This document shows, piece by piece, positions 27,348 through 36,169 of a stretch of DNA of 64,000 nucleotides; position 1 is the stretch's first letter; the number at the start of each line of letters is the position of its first letter. The position numbers and the translations under genes are program-made. This DNA is from Nostoc carneum NIES-2107 (GTDB taxonomy: Bacteria; Cyanobacteriota; Cyanobacteriia; Cyanobacteriales; Nostocaceae). The DNA lies in NCBI GenBank assembly GCA_002368155.1, contig AP018180.1, forward strand, positions 6,572,871 to 6,636,870. Direction: 5' to 3'. The notes under the pieces were generated by a model, which saw nothing but the letters and a program-made list of their open reading frames with translations, was not told the origin of the DNA and searched no databases.

Positions 27348-27982
27348 CTGCGCCATTAATTCTCTATTTGGATGTTCCTTTTGCGACTTTTCGGGAGTCC
27401 CATGCAAGGGAAATGGGAAAAACCTACCCTGTCCCACCTCCAGCAACAGTGTATGGGATGTTGTTGTCTTTGGTAGGGGAAACGGATGTCTATCGCCACT
27501 GTGGGGTAGAATTGGCGATCGCAATGTTATCTATCCCCAAAAAGTCGCGAGTTTTGCGTCAAATGAGACGGTTTAAGAATGCGGATTTTAGCCATCCAGA
27601 GAATAGTATTCCCAGTTATCAAGAAATTTTGTCTAATCTCAAGTGTTTGATTTGGGTTCGTTCTGAGGGGGAGAAGATACAACCAAGTTTAAGGGAAAGG
27701 ATACAATTAGCGTTTGACCATCCTGAGCTAGTAAGACGGTTTGGCTGTTTATTTTTGGGAGAAAGTGACCAGTTGATTAAATCAATCAAACTTGTCTCTC
27801 AAGATTATCTACAGGGGGTGAGACATTGGGCGATTAGGGATAATCGAGGCAGATTAACCTTACCCTATTGGGTTGACCATGTGGGGTCAAGAAATACGCG
27901 ATTTTTAAGGTATCGAATTGAAGAAATGCCAAGTTCACCACCTCCTGATTTGGCGTGGACAATGGTTCAATCCCCAATTTGA
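27344..27982 (+). CDS. cas5: Cas5 (I-MYXAN/DevS-like)
   Basis: A 212-residue RAMP protein with the Cas5 N-terminal pattern: DVPFATFRESHAREMGKTYP, then PPPATVYGMLLSLVGE. Cas5 caps the 5' handle of the crRNA. It is the last gene of the cas operon; about 250 bp of leader-like sequence separates it from the CRISPR array. Confidence 0.88.
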   Translation: MTAPLILYLDVPFATFRESHAREMGKTYPVPPPATVYGMLLSLVGETDVYRHCGVELAIAMLSIPKKSRVLRQMRRFKNADFSHPENSIPSYQEILSNLKCLIWVRSEGEKIQPSLRERIQLAFDHPELVRRFGCLFLGESDQLIKSIKLVSQDYLQGVRHWAIRDNRGRLTLPYWVDHVGSRNTRFLRYRIEEMPSSPPPDLAWTMVQSPI

Positions 27983-28231
27983 CAAGTATCTTTATATGGG
28001 AAACGGAATTTAGGGTGGAAGAATGGCGGCAAGGTTTACATGCTAAGGGCTATAGTAATTGAGGCAAGGAAAAAGGTGCTTGCTATTTTTGGAAAAGTTT
28101 ATCAGCACTGGGTTTGAGAGGCTGAAAGTCAGGGAAGGTTTGCTAAGTTTTGCGTTTTTGGTTTCTCAATTTGGAAGGTAGTTGTAAGATTGTAAATGAG
28201 CCTTCCTCAGTTAAGGGTTTTCACCTTTGCT

Positions 28232-28479
28232 GTAATTCGTGGCTTGATGCCGTTAGGCGTTGCTCAGATGAAGCCTGCCAATTACCCGATGTTAGTGGTT
28301 AGTAATTCGTGGCTTGATGCCGTTAGGCGTTGCTCAGGGTTCTTTGCAGCCATCCCCGACTGCTAGTCTCGCGTAATTCGTGGCTTGATGCCGTTAGGCG
28401 TTGCTCAGCATATTGACGCTGACTATTGCCCCTATGAGTGCGTGTGATTCGTGGCTTCATGCCGTTAGGCGTTGCTCAA
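28232..28479 (+). CRISPR. CRISPR array, 4 repeats and 3 spacers
   Basis: 36-bp repeats at 28232-28267, 28302-28337, 28373-28408 and 28444-28479, with spacers of 34, 35 and 35 bp. The first three repeats are identical; the last differs at positions 3 (A to G), 15 (G to C) and 36 (G to A). The repeat contains the stem GCC-GTTA-GGC expected for Cas6 processing. The cas operon and leader-like region are on the left, so the degenerate repeat is leader-distal. Spacers have open frames but no target in this window. Confidence 0.95.
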
Positions 28480-28517
28480 AGCGATCGCCCACTGGTTTAA
28501 GATGGAGTGCGATCGCT
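28480..28517. terminator. Hairpin closing the CRISPR array
   Basis: AGCGATCGC (28480-28488) and GCGATCGCT (28509-28517) form a stem that begins one base after the last repeat, so it could end the array transcript. There is no T-tract. Both arms are HIP1 octamers, so this may be coincidental. Confidence 0.4.
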
Positions 28518-28612
28518 ACTTAGTGCAAATCAACCAGAGAGATTTTCTATGCATACAAGAAAGAGAGGTAATTCAATTACCTCTCCAAGTGATGGGATAA
28601 ATGCTTCGTGTG

Positions 28613-28930
28613 CTATGCTGCGTCGGCTACTAGTAAGCCATTAACAGCGATGATGATTATTTGCGCTGCTAAAGGTGTATCGCAACATGGTCTATCATCG
28701 CTATTACAGGGTTGTGCTACCCATTTCCCTTCTAGATTTTGGTAGAAAGTGCCAAGTAGTTGAGAACCATTCCAGACTCTATACAGTTCACCCAAGTCAT
28801 CTGGTACTGAGTCAATTTCAATTTCTGGTACTACTGGGTCGGCAAGCTGGTCAATATATTCCTCGAACTCTGATTCAGCCAAAGCTGAGTTACCAAAGTC
28901 ATCTTGTACAATCATCATAAGTAACCTCAT
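28613..28930 (-). CDS. Small acidic hypothetical protein
   Basis: 105 residues (or 101 from the second ATG). It is acidic in the N-terminal half (EFEEYIDQLADPVVPEIEID) with a compact core RVWNGSQLLGTFYQNLEGKWVAQP and a hydrophobic C-terminus. No domain is recognised. It is the first cargo gene after the array and is transcribed back toward it, downstream of an XRE-type gene, with which it may be co-expressed. Confidence 0.55.
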   Translation of the reverse strand: MRLLMMIVQDDFGNSALAESEFEEYIDQLADPVVPEIEIDSVPDDLGELYRVWNGSQLLGTFYQNLEGKWVAQPCNSDDRPCCDTPLAAQIIIIAVNGLLVADAA

Positions 28931-29048
28931 TAACGGGGTTGAACAAAAGGCGATCGCATTTCTCTTGCCGGAGGGGCGATCGCTTTTTTGCTTTCATCAA
29001 ATATATTAGTTACTTTAGTAGCTAAAAACAAGAAGTATATTCAAAACT

Positions 29049-29342
29049 TTAATTAGTCACTTCGACAGTACTGAGAAAGTCACTTAAAGAAATATTTAAT
29101 GCAGTACAAATAGCCTCTAATACTTTTATAGAGACGCTTTCAGATTCACCGTACTCTAGTTTCTTGAGGTTTTGATGAGAGCATTCCCCTCCCCTCGCTG
29201 CAATTTCATCAGCTAGTTTTTGACGTGATTTCTTTCCCCGCAATCGCTTTAAAAGCATTCCTTTATCTTGATTCCAAGCAACTGCTACAACATCTGCAAC
29301 ATAAATATACATTCTGGTTTTTTTATCGTCCCTATTGCTCAT
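29049..29342 (-). CDS. XRE-family helix-turn-helix regulator
   Basis: 97 residues. A Cro/CI-type domain spans about residues 30-92: LLKRLRGKKSRQKLADEIAA, SHQNLKKLEYGE, IKVLEAICTALNISLSDFL. It probably represses itself and neighbouring cargo genes. It is in the same direction as the small acidic gene 118 bp downstream. Confidence 0.85.
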   Translation of the reverse strand: MSNRDDKKTRMYIYVADVVAVAWNQDKGMLLKRLRGKKSRQKLADEIAARGGECSHQNLKKLEYGESESVSIKVLEAICTALNISLSDFLSTVEVTN

Positions 29343-29408
29343 ATAATAGCTACAGCAGTAAACAAAATATAAAATTTTGAGCTACTACAGTTTACAAACT
29401 ATAAGGAT

Positions 29409-29600
29409 TTAGAGTAAAAGTGAGTTTCCTTTATGCAAACTGAATTTTGTGTTGATCTGGATAAAAATGCGATCGCAATGTTGAGATTTTGATTCCTGAT
29501 AAGCCATTAGCATCTTTAGCGGTGTTTTGCCGCGCGGGTCAATGACTATAAACTTGCCATGCTCATCTAGCACAATATTAGGACTTACGCACTGTACCAA
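29409..29600 (-). CDS. Possible small gene or remnant
   Basis: A 63-codon frame with the protein-like stretch VLDEHGKFIVIDPRGKTPLK. No family is recognised and there is no clear ribosome site. It could be a decayed fragment left by insertion of the restriction operon, or a chance frame. Confidence 0.2.
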   Translation of the reverse strand: MVQCVSPNIVLDEHGKFIVIDPRGKTPLKMLMAYQESKSQHCDRIFIQINTKFSLHKGNSLLL

Positions 29601-29682
29601 GGAATCATCTTGTGTGTTAGTCTATACGTTGCTTAGATACCACTTCTTGGCAGTGCTTGCGATCGCCCAGTACGAGAGATAA

Positions 29683-30576
29683 ATGACGAACGGACTGAAC
29701 GGACAAAACGGACACAAGAAAAAGCTAGAAACTCAGCTATGGAATATTGCCGATTCGCTTCGGGGCAAGATGAATGCTGATGAGTTTCGGGATTATTGCT
29801 TAGGGTTTATTTTCTACAAGTACCTCTCTGAGCGGCAGCATCTTCATGCCAATAAATTGTTAGCCGAGGATGGCATTGATTTTCTGGATATTGATGAAAC
29901 TTCGGAGGAAGGGCAGGAATATCTAAAGGCGATTCAAGAGGAGTCGATCGCTACCCTGGGATATTTTCTCAAGCCGTCAGAGTTGTTTAGTTCGTTGGCG
30001 GAACGGGCGTTAGGAGCTAAAAAAGCCCATGAGGAAAATCTAGCAGATGAGGATTTTGAATCATCTAACTTTATTTTGGATGACCTAACCCAAGTGCTGA
30101 ACAGCATCGAGCGATCAACTATGGGGGAAGAAAGCGAAGAGGATTTTGATCACTTATTTGAGGATCTGGATCTGAATTCGACGAAGTTGGGGCGGACTCC
30201 CAAGGCGAAGAATGCTTTAATTGCCAAGATTTTAGTGCATCTAAATAAAATTGATTTTCGGTTAGAAGATACCGAGAGCGATGTGCTGGGGGATGCCTAT
30301 GAGTATTTGATTGGGCAGTTTGCCAGTGGTGCGGGGAAGAAGGCGGGGGAATTTTACACGCCGCAGCAAGTGTCTAAGGTGTTGGCGAAGATTGTGACAA
30401 CGGGGAAGAGTCGGCTGAAGTCGGTTTATGATCCCACTTGTGGATCGGGTTCTTTGTTGTTGCGGGTGGCGCGGGAGGTGGAATCAGTCGGGGATTTTTA
30501 CGGGCAGGAGATGAACCGCACGACTTACAACCTAGCGCGGGGGGTTTCAATCAGATTGGGAGGACAGGAATATTAA
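29683..30576 (+). pseudogene. hsdM: hsdM, 3'-truncated type I methyltransferase subunit
   Basis: The N-terminal ~285 residues are a good HsdM: QLWNIADSLRGKMNADEFRDY, FYTPQQVSKVLAKIV and the AdoMet motif DPTCGSGSLLLR. Normal HsdM is around 500 residues; here it breaks after TYNLAR and runs out of frame through hsdS sequence to a stop at 30576. The catalytic NPPF-type motif is absent, so methylation should be lost. The break is a clean junction with hsdS at about 30541. Confidence 0.85.
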
Positions 30577-30887
30577 AAATAGAAGCTGCAACAAATCAAG
30601 CTATTTCAGTTGTTCGAGTCAAGAATAACTTAGATCCTCAATATCTCTTGTTCTTTCTTAATAGCAATGTAAAAAAATGAAGGAAATATGCAGGTAGTAG
30701 TAGAAAAGATCCAAATATAACTAGCAAAGATGTTGGTGATTTTTTAGTATACTTCCCAATAAAGAAAGAACAAGAAAAAATAGCTAACTTCCTAAACGCA
30801 ATCGATTGCAAAATCGAAGCCCTCTCCCGCCAAATCGAGCAGACAGAAAAATTCAAAAAAGGCGTACTGCAAAAACTATTTATTTAG
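30543..30887 (+). pseudogene. hsdS: hsdS remnant (second half of specificity subunit)
   Basis: In another frame from the hsdM breakpoint, 115 codons read as HsdS: GFNQIGRTGILKIEAAT, DPQYLLFFLNSN, an in-frame TGA at 30678-30680, then KDVGDFLVYFPIKKEQEKIA and the conserved coiled-coil tail IEALSRQIEQTEKFKKGVLQ. The first recognition domain is missing and an internal stop is present, so no functional specificity subunit can be made from this copy. Confidence 0.85.
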
Positions 30888-30910
30888 GTACTAAAATCAA
30901 AGCTAAATCT

Positions 30911-31099
30911 ATGGAAAAAGTCATTTACAAAACCACTACAAAACAACAAACCAGTGACTTTCACTACTGGCAAAATCAGCCACCCCTTAAACGTCTCGAA
31001 GCCCTAGAACAAATTCGCCGAGAATACCACCAATATAAATACAATGCTGAACCAAGACTTCAAAGAATTTATACAATTATTAAACGCCAATCAAGTTAA
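30911..31099 (+). CDS. Small partner protein of a nucleotidyltransferase (antitoxin-like)
   Basis: 62 residues from ATG 30911. The pattern TSDFHYWQNQPPLKRLEALE then IRREYHQYKYNAEPRLQRIY is typical of small proteins encoded just upstream of stand-alone nucleotidyltransferases. Its last 56 bp overlap that gene. The pair is plausibly a toxin-antitoxin or abortive-infection module. Which member is toxic is not shown by sequence. Confidence 0.6.
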   Translation: MEKVIYKTTTKQQTSDFHYWQNQPPLKRLEALEQIRREYHQYKYNAEPRLQRIYTIIKRQSS

Positions 31100-31481
31100 A
31101 TATCTGATTATTGGTGGTTATGCCGTCGCCATTCATGGACACCCCCGCTACACCAAAGATATAGATATTTGGGTAGAGATGTCACCAGAAAACGCCGATA
31201 AACTCATAACTGCCCTCGATCAATTTGGTTTTGGTAGCCTTGGCTTATCTGCCCAAGACTTTCAAACCCCCGACCAAATCATACAACTGGGTTATCCTCC
31301 CAATCGCATTGATCTAATTACTACCCCTGACGGCATTGATTTTGAAACCTGCTATAGTTCAAAAACTGAAATTATTGTTGATAATATTCTCGTGCAATTT
31401 ATTGACTTAGACAATCTTAAAAAAAATAAAAAAGCATCTGGCAGACTACAAGACCTAGCTGATATTGAAAATCTTGAATAA
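31044..31481 (+). CDS. Nucleotidyltransferase-fold protein (DUF6036/AbiEii-like)
   Basis: 145 residues with a polymerase-beta-like nucleotidyltransferase core: YLIIGGYAVAIHGHPRYTKDIDIWV, where GG and DxD are the active-site features, then NRIDLITTPDGIDFE. Such proteins can add nucleotides to tRNA or proteins and often act as toxins in two-gene modules. It overlaps the 62-residue gene and is flanked on both sides by copies of the hsdS 3' end, so it seems to have entered the restriction operon by recombination. Confidence 0.75.
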   Translation: MLNQDFKEFIQLLNANQVKYLIIGGYAVAIHGHPRYTKDIDIWVEMSPENADKLITALDQFGFGSLGLSAQDFQTPDQIIQLGYPPNRIDLITTPDGIDFETCYSSKTEIIVDNILVQFIDLDNLKKNKKASGRLQDLADIENLE

Positions 31482-31484
31482 TAC

Positions 31485-31571
31485 CACAAAACCAAAATCG
31501 AAACCCTCACCCGCCAAATTGAGCAAACCGAAAAATTCAAAAAAGGCTTACTCCAAAAACTGTTTATTTGA
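31485..31571 (+). pseudogene. Second copy of the hsdS 3' end
   Basis: 28 codons plus stop read TKIETLTRQIEQTEKFKKGL and the LLQKLFI end, matching the tail of the hsdS remnant at about 30810-30887 with roughly 85-90% base identity by eye. No start is present. It marks the right junction of the inserted nucleotidyltransferase pair. Confidence 0.8.
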
Positions 31572-31639
31572 AAAAAGGGAACAAGGAATAAAATAAAAGT
31601 ATTACCCATTACCTAATAGAAAGTATGGAGATTTAAGCA

Positions 31640-31885
31640 ATGCTGAACTTGCAAATTACCAAAGAACAAGTATTTAGTTTAATTGAACAATTATCTTGGA
31701 CAGAACAACAGGAGATTTTGCAATATTTAAGTCAAAAACTCCATAGTCAAACAGTTGATAGTCAATCTAATCCTGATCATACTTCAGAGCATCCCATTAA
31801 CCAACTCTCAGGAAAAATTACAGCTTTTCAAGGGGTTAATGCTTTAGCTTGGCAAGAGCAAATTAGGGAGCAGCAAATAAAATAA
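31640..31885 (+). CDS. Small antitoxin-like protein
   Basis: 81 residues with an amphipathic N-terminal helix pair, ITKEQVFSLIEQLSWTEQQE, that recalls the N-terminus of cyanobacterial addiction-module antitoxins. A Uma2-type nuclease follows 23 bp downstream and could be its partner, though that pairing is inference. No DNA-binding motif is clear. Confidence 0.5.
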   Translation: MLNLQITKEQVFSLIEQLSWTEQQEILQYLSQKLHSQTVDSQSNPDHTSEHPINQLSGKITAFQGVNALAWQEQIREQQIK

Positions 31886-31908
31886 AAGTATCACCTATTA
31901 CCAAAAAA

Positions 31909-32523
31909 ATGATCGCTGCTAAAGACAAACCCACAAACTTAACCCCCGAAGAATACTTTGCTTGGGAAGAACAGCAACTAGAAAAACACGAACTGATCAA
32001 CGGTCAAGTTTATCCTATGGGTATCTATGCCATGACCGGTGGTAGCAAAAACCATAGTTTACTTGCTGCCAGATTGATCACATTGTTTACCAATCATTTA
32101 GAAGGGAGTGGCTGCGAAACTGCAACTTCAGACCTACGAATTAATATTGTCGGCACAAATAACTACATTTACCCAGATGTCAGCGTCACCTGCGACGATC
32201 GCGACAAAACCACAACCCAATATATTACCTACCCCTGCTTAATCGTCGAAGTTCTCTCCTCCAGCACCGAAGCCTACGACAGAGGTGGCAAGTTCCGAAT
32301 GTACCGCCAAAATCCAGCCTTAATCGATTACCTACTAGTCAGTTCCACTAGTATCGAAATTGACTTGTATCACAAAAATGACGCAGGCGATTGGTTGATT
32401 ATCAACTACAAACCAGGCGACACTATCGAACTCAAAAGCATTAACCTCAATTTCCCCATTGAACAAGTCTATCGCGGTTTAACCCTCACCCCAGAAACCC
32501 CAGCAGACATCATTAAGGAATAG
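31909..32523 (+). CDS. Uma2-family (DUF820) endonuclease-like protein
   Basis: 204 residues with family landmarks LTPEEYFAWEEQQLEKHELI, GSKNHSLLAARL, TSDLRI, YPDVSV, and the nuclease core CLIVEVLSSSTEAYDRGGKFRMY. This is a PD-(D/E)XK-like restriction fold very abundant in filamentous cyanobacteria. Biological targets are not established. It lies between the hsdS remnant and hsdR and so splits the type I restriction operon. Confidence 0.88.
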   Translation: MIAAKDKPTNLTPEEYFAWEEQQLEKHELINGQVYPMGIYAMTGGSKNHSLLAARLITLFTNHLEGSGCETATSDLRINIVGTNNYIYPDVSVTCDDRDKTTTQYITYPCLIVEVLSSSTEAYDRGGKFRMYRQNPALIDYLLVSSTSIEIDLYHKNDAGDWLIINYKPGDTIELKSINLNFPIEQVYRGLTLTPETPADIIKE

Positions 32524-32582
32524 GCAGTATTTTATAGGTAGTAGGCAATAAATAATACCTTTATTGTATTCACCATTCCCCT

Positions 32583-35462
32583 ATGCCCCAAACCGAAGCC
32601 GAACTAGAACAAAAACTGATTGAACGTCTAGCAGGACTAGGCTACGAACCTGTCACCCTTCGCAACGCTGAAGACTTCAAAGCCAACCTCAAAACCCAAC
32701 TAGAAAAACATAACCACATTAAACTCAGCGACACAGAATTTAAAAGCATCCTCAACCACCTTGATAAAGGTAACGTCTTTGACCGCGCCAAACGCCTCCG
32801 CGACAAAATGGAACTCAGGCGCGACGATGGCACCACCTTTTACCTAGAATTCCTCAACATAGAACATTGGTGTCAAAACCAATACCAAGTCACCAACCAA
32901 GTCACCCAGCAAGGCAAATACAAAAACCGCTACGACGTAACCCTGCTGATTAACGGCTTGCCCCTTGTCCAAATTGAACTGAAACGCCGAGGGCTGGAAC
33001 TCAAAGAAGCCTTCAACCAAATCAACCGCTACCAACGCCATTCCTACAGTGCAGACAATGGGCTGTTTCAGTATGTCCAAATTTTTGTCATCTCCAACGG
33101 TGTCAATACCCGCTACTACGCCAACAACCGCAAACAAGAATATAAACAAACTTTCTACTGGGCAGACCAAGAAAACAACCTCATAACCCAACTAGAGGAC
33201 TTTGCCGACAGCTTTCTGGAGAAATGCCACGTCTCCAAAATGATCTGTAAATACATTGTCCTGCACGAATCTGACAAAGTGCTGATGGTGTTGCGCCCTT
33301 ACCAATACTACGCAGTAGAAGCCATTATTGAGCGAGTGAAGGATACCGATAAAAACGGCTATATCTGGCATACCACTGGATCAGGCAAAACCCTCACCAG
33401 TTTCAAAGCTGCCCAAATTCTCACCCAACTCTCCAAAGTGCATAAAGTGCTGTTTGTCGTTGATCGCGCTGACCTTGACTACCAAACCAGCAAAGAATTT
33501 AATTATTTTAGTCCTGACTGTGTAGATACCACCGACAACACAAGACAACTGGTAACACAAATGGCTGGGGATAGTAGCCTGATCGTCACCACGATTCAGA
33601 AACTCAACCGTGCGATAAAATCCCAACGCCATGAAACCGCAATGGAAGGCTTGAAAGATAAGCGCATTGTGTTTATCTTTGATGAATGCCACCGTTCCCA
33701 ATTTGGCGAAACCCATAAAAATATCGTTAGGTTTTTTACCCAAGCCCAGATGTTCGGCTTTACCGGAACTCCCATCTTTGCCGATAACGCTGCCAGTAAT
33801 CAACATGGTAAACGCACCACTAGAGACTTATTCCAAGAATGTCTGCATAAATATGTGATCACTAATGCGATCGCTGATGAAAACGTTCTTAAATTTTCCG
33901 TTGATTATTGGGGCAAACTCAAACGCAAAGATGGAACACTCATCACAGAGCCAAAATTAAACCCAGAATTCTTTGAAAATCCCGACCGAATTTCACTGAT
34001 TGTTGATTGGATTATTGCCAACCATGACCGTAAAACCCACGGCAGAAAATTCTCTGCTATGCTCTGCGTCAGTAACGTAGATACGCTAATCACTTATTAC
34101 GAAAAGTTTAAAAATAAACAGAAACAGGGATTACATGACCTACGAGTCATTACTATTTTTACCCCCAGCGATAACGAAGAAGACGAAGACGCAAACGGCT
34201 TAATTGGAGAACCTGATTTCAATATCAGCACAGATACGAGCAGCCGCAGCCATAGCCGCGACAAATTAAATGAATTTATCGCGGACTATAACCAGATGTA
34301 TAAAACCCAGTATTCCGCTAAAGATAGTCAGGCATTCTATACCTACTATAAAGATATTTCCAAACGAATGAAGGATAGGGATCGGGAAAACTTTCAGGAT
34401 CAGGAACGTGCTGATATTCTGTTAATCGTGAATATGTTTCTTACGGGTTTTGATGTTAAGAAACTCAATACGCTCTACGTCGATAAAAATCTGAAGTACC
34501 ACGGATTAATTCAAGCATACTCCCGTACTAATCGCATTTTGGGCGAACTTAAATCTCAGGGAAATATTGTTTGCTTTCGCAATCTTAAGGAGAATACCGA
34601 TCAAGCCGTCGCCCTCTTTTCCGATCCTAACGCCAACGAACAAATTTTCATTGAAACCTACGATTACTACATTAAGGAATTTAATGAAGGTGTGCAAGAA
34701 CTGAGAGCGATCGCCACTATCCCTAACGATGTCAATAAGCTTATTAGTGAAGACGAGCAAGTTAAGTTTGTTAAAGCCTTTCGTAATCTTATCCGTTTAC
34801 AGAATGTAAGTAAATCATTCACTGAATTTAGTTTTTCCGACTTAAATCTGGATGAACAAACCTTTGAAGATTATAAAAGCAAATATCTAGACATCTATGA
34901 TAGAACGCGATCCAAGCCAGATGAAGAGAAAGAATCTTTGGTTGAGGAAGTCGATTTTGAACTGGAACTGATCCAGCGAGACGAAATCAATGTCGCCTAT
35001 ATTCTCAAGCTGGTGGCTAACCTCCAGCGCGATCGGCAAACAAATATCACGCCAGAAGAATACCAGAGCCAAAAAGCCTCTATTCTGGAAATCATTGGCA
35101 AAGAAGCCCAATTACGAAGTAAACGGGATCTGCTGGAGAAATTTATCGATGAGCGGCTACCCACCCTTGAACCCGAAGAAAAAGTTGAAACTGTCTTTCA
35201 AGACTTCTGGACTCAAGAACGTATTGAAGCAATTCAGCAACTTTGTATAGAGGAAAATCTCAACGTCGAAGTTGTTAATCAAATGATTGCCGACTATAAA
35301 TTTTCAGGGAAAGAGCCATTAAGAGAAACTGTGCTGAGTGCTTGTAACGAAAAACCCAAATTATTAGATCGTAAAAAAATCTTTGCGCGAGTCGTATCAA
35401 AATTACTCGACATCATCAACAAATTTGATGACGCTCTTGGTGAGCTTGGGGAAGAAGAATAA
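32583..35462 (+). CDS. hsdR: HsdR, type I restriction subunit
   Basis: 959 residues, intact. The N-terminal PD-(D/E)XK nuclease is visible as YDVTLLINGLPLVQIELKRRG, followed by a SF2 translocase with Walker A HTTGSGKTLTS, DECHRSQFG (DEAD-like box) and GFTGTP (motif III). It would cut DNA far from the recognition site when assembled with HsdM and HsdS. Because both partners are broken here, it is inactive unless complemented by subunits elsewhere in the genome. Codon use matches its neighbours. Confidence 0.93.
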   Translation: MPQTEAELEQKLIERLAGLGYEPVTLRNAEDFKANLKTQLEKHNHIKLSDTEFKSILNHLDKGNVFDRAKRLRDKMELRRDDGTTFYLEFLNIEHWCQNQYQVTNQVTQQGKYKNRYDVTLLINGLPLVQIELKRRGLELKEAFNQINRYQRHSYSADNGLFQYVQIFVISNGVNTRYYANNRKQEYKQTFYWADQENNLITQLEDFADSFLEKCHVSKMICKYIVLHESDKVLMVLRPYQYYAVEAIIERVKDTDKNGYIWHTTGSGKTLTSFKAAQILTQLSKVHKVLFVVDRADLDYQTSKEFNYFSPDCVDTTDNTRQLVTQMAGDSSLIVTTIQKLNRAIKSQRHETAMEGLKDKRIVFIFDECHRSQFGETHKNIVRFFTQAQMFGFTGTPIFADNAASNQHGKRTTRDLFQECLHKYVITNAIADENVLKFSVDYWGKLKRKDGTLITEPKLNPEFFENPDRISLIVDWIIANHDRKTHGRKFSAMLCVSNVDTLITYYEKFKNKQKQGLHDLRVITIFTPSDNEEDEDANGLIGEPDFNISTDTSSRSHSRDKLNEFIADYNQMYKTQYSAKDSQAFYTYYKDISKRMKDRDRENFQDQERADILLIVNMFLTGFDVKKLNTLYVDKNLKYHGLIQAYSRTNRILGELKSQGNIVCFRNLKENTDQAVALFSDPNANEQIFIETYDYYIKEFNEGVQELRAIATIPNDVNKLISEDEQVKFVKAFRNLIRLQNVSKSFTEFSFSDLNLDEQTFEDYKSKYLDIYDRTRSKPDEEKESLVEEVDFELELIQRDEINVAYILKLVANLQRDRQTNITPEEYQSQKASILEIIGKEAQLRSKRDLLEKFIDERLPTLEPEEKVETVFQDFWTQERIEAIQQLCIEENLNVEVVNQMIADYKFSGKEPLRETVLSACNEKPKLLDRKKIFARVVSKLLDIINKFDDALGELGEEE

Positions 35463-35623
35463 AACAGTTCTCAAAGCAGGCGATCGCATCTGTAGTAGAA
35501 CTAGATGCAGACAAGTTAGCCCAGATGTTACCACTTACTGAAGTAGGAAGGCAACTTTGGACTAGAAATGCTCTGCTTTGTGAAGATATTCGTAGAGCGA
35601 GCGCGCATTTCCAAGAAATGTAA
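35462..35623 (+). pseudogene. Short open frame after hsdR, possible remnant
   Basis: 54 codons, with no early start, read protein-like (VVELDADKLAQMLPLTEVGR, then LLCEDIRRASAHF). It may be the 3' end of a lost gene. No family is recognised. Confidence 0.2.
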
Positions 35624-35697
35624 AAATTTTTAAGCGCTCCTGAGGTGGGTATAAACTTTGTGCTACATTTCTAAACAATATATATTCTTCTAATCTT

Positions 35698-35931
35698 ATG
35701 TCTAATTCTGCTATTGGTGTTAGGATTCCTCCTAACCTTAAGAAGCGCTTGGAAAGCCATATTGCCGAGACGCATTCAACCAGAACAGAAGTAATTTTAA
35801 ATGCTTTAGCTCAGTATCTGGGTGCAAGTGAAGAAGTGCCATTGAGCCAGAGAGTATCTGCATTGGAAGCTCAAATATTAGAGCTAAAAGGTTTGGTCAA
35901 AAACATTTCAAGTTCCCCAAGTTCTTCATGA
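35698..35931 (+). CDS. Ribbon-helix-helix-like small protein
   Basis: 77 residues. The N-terminal half, GVRIPPNLKKRLESHIAETH followed by STRTEVILNALAQYL, fits an Arc/CopG ribbon-helix-helix DNA-binding domain; the rest is a coiled-coil-like helix (QRVSALEAQILELKGLVKN). It could repress the EACC1-caspase operon 238 bp downstream, or be a lone antitoxin. The gap between them has no further gene. Confidence 0.65.
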   Translation: MSNSAIGVRIPPNLKKRLESHIAETHSTRTEVILNALAQYLGASEEVPLSQRVSALEAQILELKGLVKNISSSPSSS

Positions 35932-36169
35932 CAAGTTCAACAGCTAGGTCGAATGCGCTGGCACGTTGAAAACTGATGTGGTCGTCAGCATGATCGCTAC
36001 TTACCTCAGCTGTGCTGAGATTGTGTGTGCCGTTAAGCCAATTGCTGGCTGAGTTAGAAAGCTGATTTATAGCAGAGAATGGCGGCTCTAGAGGAACATA
36101 ACAAAGAAAATTAACAGTCTGCTTTACCTAGTAACTTATTAGAAAGCTCTATTTAAGGAAATTGAAAAC

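Noticed and set aside
28480..28517. A fourth spacer after the last CRISPR repeat
   Set aside because: No further repeat follows; the sequence is a HIP1-armed hairpin.
23654..29000. Ordinary adaptive type I CRISPR-Cas locus
   Set aside because: No cas3, cas1 or cas2, and tniQ, tnsAB, tnsC and tnsD lie in the same bounded element, so this is a transposon-linked system.
33381..33806. 141-codon minus-strand frame inside hsdR
   Set aside because: Shadow of a GC-richer helicase region; hsdR motifs are continuous in the plus strand.
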